This document shows positions 19,003-26,876 of a DNA stretch of 64,000 bases, piece after piece; positions within the stretch are counted from its first letter, which is position 1; the number at the start of each line of letters is the position of its first letter. The DNA comes from Pseudoxanthomonas winnipegensis. Lineage in GTDB: Bacteria; Pseudomonadota; Gammaproteobacteria; Xanthomonadales; Xanthomonadaceae. The DNA lies in contig NZ_SHMH01000009.1 of the NCBI RefSeq assembly GCF_004283755.1, positions 62,001 through 126,000 on the forward strand. The letters are read 5' to 3'. The translations under genes and the position numbers were made by a program. The notes under the pieces are model-generated. The model was not told where the DNA came from and searched no databases. It saw only the letters and a list, made by a program, of their open reading frames with translations.

Positions 19003-22000
19003 CTACACCATCCTATTCCGTTCACTCAGTCCATAAGACGCTGCTTGACACACTACATCAATACCTTAGTGCTCAATATCACATCTGGGACGAATGGCTT
19101 ATCAGCGAACGGGACCGAATCTTTGAGCAGCCTGGAAACACATTCCAGGAGCCTAGGCTCGAGGCGACACCGCAATACTCTCAGGGCAGCCGCTACCCTG
19201 ACCTGAAAATTCCCGAACCCGCAAAGTCAATCTTGGTGTGCGCCTCCAGTGAAGGCTCCACCGGGATCCCAAAGATCGCTTACACGCATCAATGCAAAGC
19301 ACTTGAGCACTTCCTTGCCGGCAAGAACTTGATTGTTGCAACAGGCACCGGCTCGGGAAAAACCGAGAGCTTTTTGATGCCAATCCTTTCGAGCCTCGCC
19401 ATTGAGGCTAAAAGCAGGCCTCAATCTTGGCGAAAGACTGGAGTTCGCGCGATTCTTTTGTATCCGATGAATGCGCTGGTCAATGATCAACTGGGTCGAC
19501 TGAGACGCCTCTTCGGCAATCGAACGGTAAGCGAGAAGCTACAAGGGGCCAATTCCCGGAGAGCAACATTCGGCATGTATACAAGCCGCTCTCCCTATCC
19601 CGGAATTCGATCGAACCGGAAGGATAAGGAGCGCATAGAAGACGAGATCAGAAAACTCTACTTCGAGGGAATGACTGACGACTACAGCAGCCAACTTAAG
19701 GCTGAAGGCAAATGGCCAGCCAAGGACCTCGCATCTTTCTTGGACTCGAGACTTGAAACAAGTCCAACCGACTCTGAACTCCTAACGCGTCATGAGATGC
19801 AGTGCGTTGCTCCAGACATCCTGGTCACAAACTACTCCATGCTTGAGTACATGATGCTGCGGCCTCTCGAAGCGCCCATCTTTCAGCAGACTGCAGAGTG
19901 GCTCCAGGAAGACAATCAGAATGAACTGATAATTGTTCTTGACGAAGCTCACATGTATAGAGGCTCTGGCGGCGCCGAGGTTGCCTACCTCCTCCGCAGG
20001 CTTCGATCACGACTAAATGTTGCGGCAAACCGCATCCGATTCATCTTGACCAGCGCAAGTCTAGGATCATCTGAGGATGCCGAGACTGAGATCACGAATT
20101 TTGCCGAGAAGCTTACCGGGGGTCCTTCTTCGAGTTTCAAATTAGTAGTAGGCGACCTGGAAAAGCGTTCAGGCGGGGAACCGGCCGACGCACTAACGCA
20201 GAAGACGCTTTCAGAGTTCGACTTCTCTGCGATTCTCTCTGCCTCCATGGACGTCAGCAGGGCGCAGGCCGATATAGTCGCACTGTCTAAGTCTCTATCC
20301 ATTTTGGTGGCAGATCCATCGCCTAGCCAAGAGGGTCTTCAGCAATATGCTTTCAGGTTTCTTGAGAAGCTCCCTGTGGCCTTGCTAGTTGCAGAGCGGC
20401 TATCGCGCTCGCCGCTGACGCTCACCGAATGTGCTGAGCTCGCATTTCCTTATAGCGAAGGCAGGCTAGCTGCAACGGAGGCTCTTCTGGCGCTGATGTC
20501 GTTCGCAAAGGACTACGACAAGAACCGCTCCTTCTGCCCTATCCGATCTCACCTGTTCTTTCGCGGTCTTCCCGGACTCTTTGCATGCACCAACATCGAG
20601 TGTGGCTCACGCGCATCATCCGGAAGCCATGTGCTCGGACGACTTCACGCGAATGCAAGACTGCGATGCGAGTGTGGATCCAGAGTCTACGAGCTGCTCA
20701 CTCACAGATCATGCGGCGCTAGCTTTCTACGTGGATACTTGTCGGGCGCAGATGGTGACTTCTTGTGGCATCAGCCATCCAACGGAACCTGGACGGAAAC
20801 CCAATTAGTCGAATCTCAGTTCTATGTCGTTTCTGAACAGGAAGCCGCCACCTTAAGTGGCGGCACGATGACTTGGCTGCACACTTTGACCGGCCAATTG
20901 GTTTCGACGGCTCCGAGCGGAAAAAGAAGCGGAGAGTACCTGCCGCTTCTTCGTCCAAACGCAGAGACAAGAGAGCAGGGACGTCGAGTTCTTAGCTTAA
21001 AGGGCGACTGCCCCGCGTGCGGCCAAAGAAGTAGCGCAGAAGCACCTCTTGCAATGGATCTAGCAACCAAGGGAGAAGCCCCATTCGCTCATCTAATCCG
21101 GGCGCAAGTGGCTGCCCAGCCTCTTACTAGATCTCAAACACCGCAGACACCAAATGGTGGCAGAAAGACGATTGTCTTCTCTGATGGTCGACAGAAGGCC
21201 GCCAGATTGGCTCGAGATATTCCTCGCGAAATCGAGCTTGACGTCTTTCGTCAGACAATATTTGTGGCTGCCAAGCTCCTTCTGGAGCGCAAGCGGGAGC
21301 CGAGGCTGCACAAAGACTTGTATGTCGCGTTTCTTAAGTGCCTTCTCGTCCATGATCTACGATTTTTCGATGGCGATGACAGATCACATATTGAGAGTGA
21401 CCTTCGGAGTTTCAATCGCTTCTACGACGGCGACTTAGAAGCGCAGCTGCAGGACGATAGCTTGTCGCCACCCCCGAGCTATTGGGCGATCCTCCTCAAA
21501 CAGTTGGGAACGCCCTTCTATTCAGTGAGTGCGCTAACTCTAGGATACGTTGCCCCGGTAGCCCGGCCCATTGGACTCAAGATCGCCTCTGAAATAGATG
21601 GAGTCACGCCAGTCGATCTAGAAGCCATCTCCGTTGTATGGATACAACGTCTCTTGGCTCGTTTTGCTTTCGGGAGAGACATTCCTGATGGCGTAAGGAA
21701 CCAGGCATCTAGGTATCCAATAAAGCGTTCGTTCGCTGCCGATGGGTTCTCGCGCTCACAGAAAGCTCTACTTGAATCAAAAGGCCTGAATGTTGACCAT
21801 ATAGCAAACTGCCTCGCCAGCAATCTGTGCGATGCGAAACCAGATGGTTCAATCTATCTCAGACCGGCCCACATATCCCTGCGTCCCGCGCTAGACGACC
21901 ATTGGGCGCAGTGCGCGCGATGCAAAAGCGTATCGCCAAGACTACTTTTCGGACGCTGCCCAAACTGCACAGACAGCGCAGCGACGCTAGTCGACCCTAA

Positions 22001-24200
22001 CAGCACCAGCTATCTTCGAGCTCGCAAGGGTTTCTGGCGAGATCCGGTCGCAAGGGCTGTGGCTCTGGGTTCGCCTTTGATGAACATTGATGTGCAGGAG
22101 CACAGCGCCCAGCTTTCCCACAAGGATGCGAGCAGCCCTTCCCCGACTACAGAAGTCTTTGAACGACAGTTTCGCGACATACTTCGTCCCGGAGAGCGGG
22201 CAATCGACGTGCTAAGTTGCACAACGACTATGGAAGTCGGCATCGATATCGGCTCACTGATTTCGGTGTCAATGCGCAATGTCCCACCGATGCGCCAGAA
22301 CTACCAGCAGCGTGCAGGCCGAGCCGGCCGACGCGGTTCATCGGTGTCTACTGTCGTTACGTATGCGCAATCCAGCGCTCACGATGCTCACTACTTCCAG
22401 AATCCGAACAAGATCTTGGCCGGCGACCCGCCAAAGCCCGTCCTCGATACATCTAACGCGCGGATCACGGATAGGCATCTTCTTGCCCAGCTCTTGCAAG
22501 ACTTCTTTCGCCCTCTCGCAACGGCCTCGGCGACCGGGGATATCTACACCGCTCTCGGTGACACTTGGACCTTCTACAACTCGGATAAGTCGACCGGCCT
22601 CGAAGAGTTCAAATCATGGGTGCGCACAAAACCTGAGGGAATTGACTCGCTTCGGAGAGCTGAAGAATGGCTTCCTGATGGGCAGATCGCTGCATCCGTC
22701 GCCGACGCGATGATCCAAGAGATCGAAGCCAGGCGCCCCTCTTCTGAAGAAGGCCTAGAGACAAGCCTCATAGAGTTCCTGTTCTCAAAGGGACTACTGC
22801 CTTCCTACGCATTCCCTACGGATCTCTGCGCCTTGCAAATACAGGAGCCGACTAGCAAGGGCGGTTTTCGAACCGTAGAGAAGGCGCAGCAGGGCCTTAG
22901 CATTGCCCTCTCGGAGTATGCCCCAGGACGCCTTGTAGTAGTAAACAAGAAAACCTATCGCATAGGAACCGTCGCGTCCTCCGGGCCGGATACTGAAGTG
23001 GACCGCGCAAAGGTCTTGTTCGACCAGAGCAAGGTACATAGAAGCTGCACACAGTGCTCATACACCGCTGGGTTCATAGCGAGCGATGATGGTGAGAAGC
23101 AGTGCCCTCAGTGTGGGTCTGGCACGCTCAGAACGATGACCGTCATCCGTCCGGAGATGGTGTTCCCCGATGGGCGTAAAGGTTTAGATGAGTTTGAGGA
23201 CCAGGTTTTCAGCCGCGTTACTCAAGCACAGCTCCCCTTACCCGAAGAGGATCGCCGGATCGAGACCAAGCCGTTTGGAGTCCGCGGCGGCCTTGCTCAC
23301 CTACGCAAGCAACGGCTGGTGGTAGTCAATGAGGGCGATCCAGAGTCGGATGAAGTCGGCTTCCGCGTGTGCTGCAAATGCGGAAAGGTTCTGTCAGAGG
23401 GAGATCACGAGGGAGCTCACGCTCGCGATTACTACATTCGCTCCGCTGGCAAACAGCTTCCGCCGCGCTGCGATGGGGAGTTCAAGAGCGTCTTCTTGGG
23501 CTATGCATTCACATCGGACGTGCTTCTTCTTAGAGTAAATCTCGATAGCCCACTAAGGTTCGGAATTCTTGAGCGCCGAGACAGGAAACCGCTGGAGGAC
23601 GCACTGCAGACGCTGTGCGAAGCGCTAACTCTTTCAATGGGGCGTATTCTTGACATAGATACGAAGGAAGTCAGCGCGGGCTATCGCCTTGGCAATGACG
23701 GGTCGACATCATTTGCGGACATTTTTATCTATGACACTTTGTCTGGCGGCGCCGGCTACGCGCTGCAGGCCGGAGAGTCTTTTGCATCGATATTTGCCGA
23801 AGCCAGAACCCTGTTATCCAATTGCGATTGCACCACATCGTGTGAGAAGTGCCTACGCCACTACTCGAATCGCTTCTTTCATGCAGATCTCGACAGAAGC
23901 CTAGGAATCGACCTTGCCAACTACGTAGAACTCGGCTTGGCACCAGAAGAGTTATCGGAGGATTCGCAATTGGCGGCTCTACATCCTCTTTTAGAGATGG
24001 TTAGGTTAGCTGGATGGACGATCACAAACGGGCCGCGGGGAACTTCCGTAACTCACAATGGCAGAGCACTTCGTCTAGCGGCATGCCCATCCTTACGAGC
24101 CTGCGACCCAAAGGTTCGCTTAGACGGAGAGACACTTCTAACTTTTACTCCTTATGAGCTAGCAAGGGACCTTCCAAGTGCATTCGCGGAACTGGCATGA
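18999..24200 (+). CDS. druE: Large DEAH-box helicase with DUF1998-type C-terminus, DruE-like
   Basis: The 1733-residue superfamily 2 helicase has Walker A ATGTGSGKT (114-122), DEAH (315-318) and LTSASLGS just after it. The second RecA domain has CTTTMEVGIDIGSL (about 1074) and QQRAGRAGRRG (about 1103-1113). Several cysteine clusters follow the zinc pattern: around 528-570, CARCKS...CPNC (about 972), CTQC...CPQCG (about 1350) and CCKCG. The C-terminus has the DUF1998 signature DTLSGGAGYA and CDCTTSCEKCLRHYSN (about 1610). The same architecture occurs in DruE of Druantia, and related ones in DISARM and Dpd systems. The neighbouring DruA-like gene favours Druantia. The stop overlaps the next start (ATGA). 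Confidence 0.85.
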   Translation: MTTPSYSVHSVHKTLLDTLHQYLSAQYHIWDEWLISERDRIFEQPGNTFQEPRLEATPQYSQGSRYPDLKIPEPAKSILVCASSEGSTGIPKIAYTHQCKALEHFLAGKNLIVATGTGSGKTESFLMPILSSLAIEAKSRPQSWRKTGVRAILLYPMNALVNDQLGRLRRLFGNRTVSEKLQGANSRRATFGMYTSRSPYPGIRSNRKDKERIEDEIRKLYFEGMTDDYSSQLKAEGKWPAKDLASFLDSRLETSPTDSELLTRHEMQCVAPDILVTNYSMLEYMMLRPLEAPIFQQTAEWLQEDNQNELIIVLDEAHMYRGSGGAEVAYLLRRLRSRLNVAANRIRFILTSASLGSSEDAETEITNFAEKLTGGPSSSFKLVVGDLEKRSGGEPADALTQKTLSEFDFSAILSASMDVSRAQADIVALSKSLSILVADPSPSQEGLQQYAFRFLEKLPVALLVAERLSRSPLTLTECAELAFPYSEGRLAATEALLALMSFAKDYDKNRSFCPIRSHLFFRGLPGLFACTNIECGSRASSGSHVLGRLHANARLRCECGSRVYELLTHRSCGASFLRGYLSGADGDFLWHQPSNGTWTETQLVESQFYVVSEQEAATLSGGTMTWLHTLTGQLVSTAPSGKRSGEYLPLLRPNAETREQGRRVLSLKGDCPACGQRSSAEAPLAMDLATKGEAPFAHLIRAQVAAQPLTRSQTPQTPNGGRKTIVFSDGRQKAARLARDIPREIELDVFRQTIFVAAKLLLERKREPRLHKDLYVAFLKCLLVHDLRFFDGDDRSHIESDLRSFNRFYDGDLEAQLQDDSLSPPPSYWAILLKQLGTPFYSVSALTLGYVAPVARPIGLKIASEIDGVTPVDLEAISVVWIQRLLARFAFGRDIPDGVRNQASRYPIKRSFAADGFSRSQKALLESKGLNVDHIANCLASNLCDAKPDGSIYLRPAHISLRPALDDHWAQCARCKSVSPRLLFGRCPNCTDSAATLVDPNSTSYLRARKGFWRDPVARAVALGSPLMNIDVQEHSAQLSHKDASSPSPTTEVFERQFRDILRPGERAIDVLSCTTTMEVGIDIGSLISVSMRNVPPMRQNYQQRAGRAGRRGSSVSTVVTYAQSSAHDAHYFQNPNKILAGDPPKPVLDTSNARITDRHLLAQLLQDFFRPLATASATGDIYTALGDTWTFYNSDKSTGLEEFKSWVRTKPEGIDSLRRAEEWLPDGQIAASVADAMIQEIEARRPSSEEGLETSLIEFLFSKGLLPSYAFPTDLCALQIQEPTSKGGFRTVEKAQQGLSIALSEYAPGRLVVVNKKTYRIGTVASSGPDTEVDRAKVLFDQSKVHRSCTQCSYTAGFIASDDGEKQCPQCGSGTLRTMTVIRPEMVFPDGRKGLDEFEDQVFSRVTQAQLPLPEEDRRIETKPFGVRGGLAHLRKQRLVVVNEGDPESDEVGFRVCCKCGKVLSEGDHEGAHARDYYIRSAGKQLPPRCDGEFKSVFLGYAFTSDVLLLRVNLDSPLRFGILERRDRKPLEDALQTLCEALTLSMGRILDIDTKEVSAGYRLGNDGSTSFADIFIYDTLSGGAGYALQAGESFASIFAEARTLLSNCDCTTSCEKCLRHYSNRFFHADLDRSLGIDLANYVELGLAPEELSEDSQLAALHPLLEMVRLAGWTITNGPRGTSVTHNGRALRLAACPSLRACDPKVRLDGETLLTFTPYELARDLPSAFAELA

Positions 24201-25408
24201 GTAAGGGAAACGTGATCCCGCTGGCATCAAGAGAAGCAAGGCTTAAGCATCTGATCCGGCATCATCTCCAGGAGCTCGGCTTTCAGCGCGATGCAGAAGG
24301 TCGCTTGCAGCCCCCAAGTTTAGATAAGGATGCCTATCGGCGGTTCCATCGCGGCCAACGCGAAGAGAAGCTCGTTGCAAACAAGGCTTGGTTAGGCAAA
24401 CATCAGAGCTCTCTTCTTAGATGGTTTGCATCAGGCTCTGACATTAAGCCTCACTTGATCCGTCCAGAACTGGAGCTCGTAGATGGTCGCACCTGGCAGT
24501 CAGACCTATTCCGCATGGCGAGCCTTTATTGGCAGGTGCCTGTGTCCGACGGCTATGGGAGAAGGATGAGGTTTCTTGTGTGGGATCGGGGAAATGACAA
24601 GCTGATTGGCATATTTGCCCTGGGGGATGCCGTCTTCAATCAGGCAGCTCGTGACGCAGCAATAGGCTGGGATCACCATCGCCGCTCCGAAGCGCTGGTG
24701 AACCTGATGGATGCTTACGTACTTGGAGCCCTACCCCCATACAGCCACCTGCTCGGAGGCAAGTTGGTTGCCTCGCTGATCAGATCGCGGGAGGTCGTCA
24801 ACGCCTTCGAGGAGAGATATGTGGGGTCAAGAGGCCTCATTTCAAAGAAGAAGAAGAGCGCGCGACTTCTGGCAGTGACAACTACATCTGCACTTGGAAG
24901 GTCGTCGACATACAATCGGCTTCAGTTGAATGGCCGAAAGATCTTCGAGCCAATTGGATTCACTTCGGGATGGGGTCACTTCCACTTCTCAGGCAGTATC
25001 TTTGACGAGCTTCGCTCGTACCTCGAGCACGTCAAAGATGACTATGCGACTAACTTCGAGTTCGGCTCAGGCCCGAATTGGCGAATTCGCGTTATTCGGC
25101 GAGCGCTTGAGCGACTTGGGATGGACACCAAGCTCGCTAAGCACGGCTTTGTCAGAGAGGTGTTCCTTTGTAAGATTGCCTCTAATGCGGACGTTTTGCT
25201 CCGAGGTGAGGGAAGACGCGTCTTGTATGGCGGTCTACCTACCGTTCGCGAGGCTTCGCGGGCTGCGCTTGAGAGATGGGTGATTCCTCGAAGTGAAAGA
25301 GATCTTCGCTATAGAGACTGGCTAGTCACCGACCTCCTCGCCTCGATACATGGAAATTCGCCTCGACTCGATCTAGCCGGTGTGCAAGCGCATGGACTGG
25401 GCAATTGA
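24197..25408 (+). CDS. druA: DUF4338 protein, Druantia DruA-like
   Basis: The 403-residue protein carries the DUF4338 core at about residues 115-205. This comprises FLVWDRGNDKLIGIFALGD, then AARDAAIGWD, an R-x6-L helix, LPPYSHLLGGKLVASL and an EERY end. It is the hallmark of DruA from Druantia type I and of transposon-linked relatives. A basic KKKKSARLL patch follows (around 215). The biochemical role of DruA is not settled; I infer that it recognises nucleic acid. The start overlaps the helicase stop by four bases, and its end overlaps the next gene by 17 bases. No transposase catalytic triad is apparent, and the gene is full length. Confidence 0.8.
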   Translation: MSKGNVIPLASREARLKHLIRHHLQELGFQRDAEGRLQPPSLDKDAYRRFHRGQREEKLVANKAWLGKHQSSLLRWFASGSDIKPHLIRPELELVDGRTWQSDLFRMASLYWQVPVSDGYGRRMRFLVWDRGNDKLIGIFALGDAVFNQAARDAAIGWDHHRRSEALVNLMDAYVLGALPPYSHLLGGKLVASLIRSREVVNAFEERYVGSRGLISKKKKSARLLAVTTTSALGRSSTYNRLQLNGRKIFEPIGFTSGWGHFHFSGSIFDELRSYLEHVKDDYATNFEFGSGPNWRIRVIRRALERLGMDTKLAKHGFVREVFLCKIASNADVLLRGEGRRVLYGGLPTVREASRAALERWVIPRSERDLRYRDWLVTDLLASIHGNSPRLDLAGVQAHGLGN

Positions 25409-26876
25409 CTCTTCCAGAGATCACGTCAAGGCCGGAACTCCTGCGGCCTATCAGCATCTACTGAGATGCCCGGTATGCGAGGCAAGCGTCTATCATCGAC
25501 ACGGGAACTACAATCGACCGCACTTTGCGCATTACAGTCGGAATTTTAGTCTCGCATGCGAGCTTTATCAGCCCGGCACTGGCTCAGTCAGACCGAAGGC
25601 AGCGTCGCCCCATTCTAAGCCGCCGACGTCAGCAGGTCCGGCAGTTGTCTGGGTAGATCAGCGACCCATTCCGCTTAGCTTACAACTTCGCCTTCCGAAA
25701 GTTGCCGATGGCTATAGATCCACCCTTGCAGTCTGCTCATCATTGGGCAGAGCCGAGTTTTCTGGAGAGGAGCTATCACGAACTTCTTTCGCACAGCTTT
25801 CGCTGAGCACCCCGCCTGCCAAAGTTGAAACTAGTCCGGTTGATCCTGGATTGGCAATGCGAGTGGAGGCGGCCTTGTCTCAGTTCTGCCTCTCTGGAAA
25901 CTACTTTCGAGTAACAGCCACCGGCGGAGTTCTCGAGAAGGCGACTGCGCCACTTCAACTTGGTGAAGAGTACGTTCTTGTTACTCAGCGCCCGTTGCGC
26001 TCGCCTTGTCCACCCGCGTTGATTCATACAGAGCCCCAGAAGCAGCATCGAAGCTGGACTATCTACCGCCTACGTCTCCGCGACTCACCTGAGCACCAAG
26101 CAGGCGACATCATCGACCTAAAGTATTACTTGGCGCGCGCTATCGCACCCTCCAAGCCACGCGTCGATATCGTTTGGCCACCGCCGATTCGCTTCGATCT
26201 TGATGGATCCCCTATCTTCGCAGACACGGTCACGCAGCTGATTGTTCGATCCTGGGCACCTACCATCCATGCCGCTGCAACACAGACCGATGTTGCCGTA
26301 AAGGTGAACAAGATTGCAGACGCCTTTTACCAGGTTGACTTCTGCGAGAGACCTAGTGAACTCGCAATCTGGTTAGATTCTGGATTTGTTAGAACTATCC
26401 GCTTTCTACCACACGACCTGACTGGACCACGCGGGGCAATGGTCATAGCACACGAGGCCGTCAACCTGTTCTCAACGGAGGCGGCTGAGCATATCTCCAG
26501 AACTGGCTACGTCGACCTTGTCGTTCCTTCGGAGCTACTGTGGAGAAAGCTAAGAATAGATGACGTGGCAGTTCGACCTGTGCCGGACGGATTAGAGAAT
26601 ACATTCTCGGGGAGTTTCGGCGCTCTCGATCTTGGCTCCTTTGGGTCGGTTCATGTCCCCAGAAAGCCGATCGTCGTTAGCGAGCAGCCGCGACCATGGC
26701 ACCACAGCTTGAGCCAGCACATTCTCCGATCTTTATCGCCAGCAGCGTCAGGCAAGCTGGCGGATGTCTGTTCGAAAGAACAGGCTGTCCGTTGGGCCAT
26801 GGAAAACAATGCCTCGCACGCCCTTCCCTTTGTGCTAACCGCCCTGTCTTCTGAGAGCACCCATGGCGTTTCTTAA
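25392..26876 (+). CDS. Protein with CoiA-like N-terminal zinc module, Druantia-like operon
   Basis: The 494-residue protein begins with a compact cysteine/histidine module: LLRCPVCEASV (C26, C29), then NRPHFAHYSRN (H44, H47) and C56. This pattern resembles the N-terminal zinc-binding element of CoiA-like competence and nuclease proteins. The rest (about 85-490) is probably beta-rich, and I do not recognise it. I chose ATG 25392; a GTG at 25380 is in frame. It overlaps the DruA-like gene by 17 bases and the next gene by 14. By place it may correspond to DruB. No nuclease active site is evident to me. Confidence 0.6.
   Translation: MDWAIDSSRDHVKAGTPAAYQHLLRCPVCEASVYHRHGNYNRPHFAHYSRNFSLACELYQPGTGSVRPKAASPHSKPPTSAGPAVVWVDQRPIPLSLQLRLPKVADGYRSTLAVCSSLGRAEFSGEELSRTSFAQLSLSTPPAKVETSPVDPGLAMRVEAALSQFCLSGNYFRVTATGGVLEKATAPLQLGEEYVLVTQRPLRSPCPPALIHTEPQKQHRSWTIYRLRLRDSPEHQAGDIIDLKYYLARAIAPSKPRVDIVWPPPIRFDLDGSPIFADTVTQLIVRSWAPTIHAAATQTDVAVKVNKIADAFYQVDFCERPSELAIWLDSGFVRTIRFLPHDLTGPRGAMVIAHEAVNLFSTEAAEHISRTGYVDLVVPSELLWRKLRIDDVAVRPVPDGLENTFSGSFGALDLGSFGSVHVPRKPIVVSEQPRPWHHSLSQHILRSLSPAASGKLADVCSKEQAVRWAMENNASHALPFVLTALSSESTHGVS

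Noticed and set aside
18999..24200. Assignment of the helicase to DISARM (DrmA/DrmB)
   Set aside because: No methyltransferase or phospholipase-D gene is present. Helicase and DUF1998 are in one protein, and a DUF4338 gene is adjacent, which favours Druantia.
24197..25408. DUF4338 gene as part of a transposon
   Set aside because: No terminal inverted repeats, transposase triad or target duplications are visible around it, and its overlaps place it firmly in the operon.
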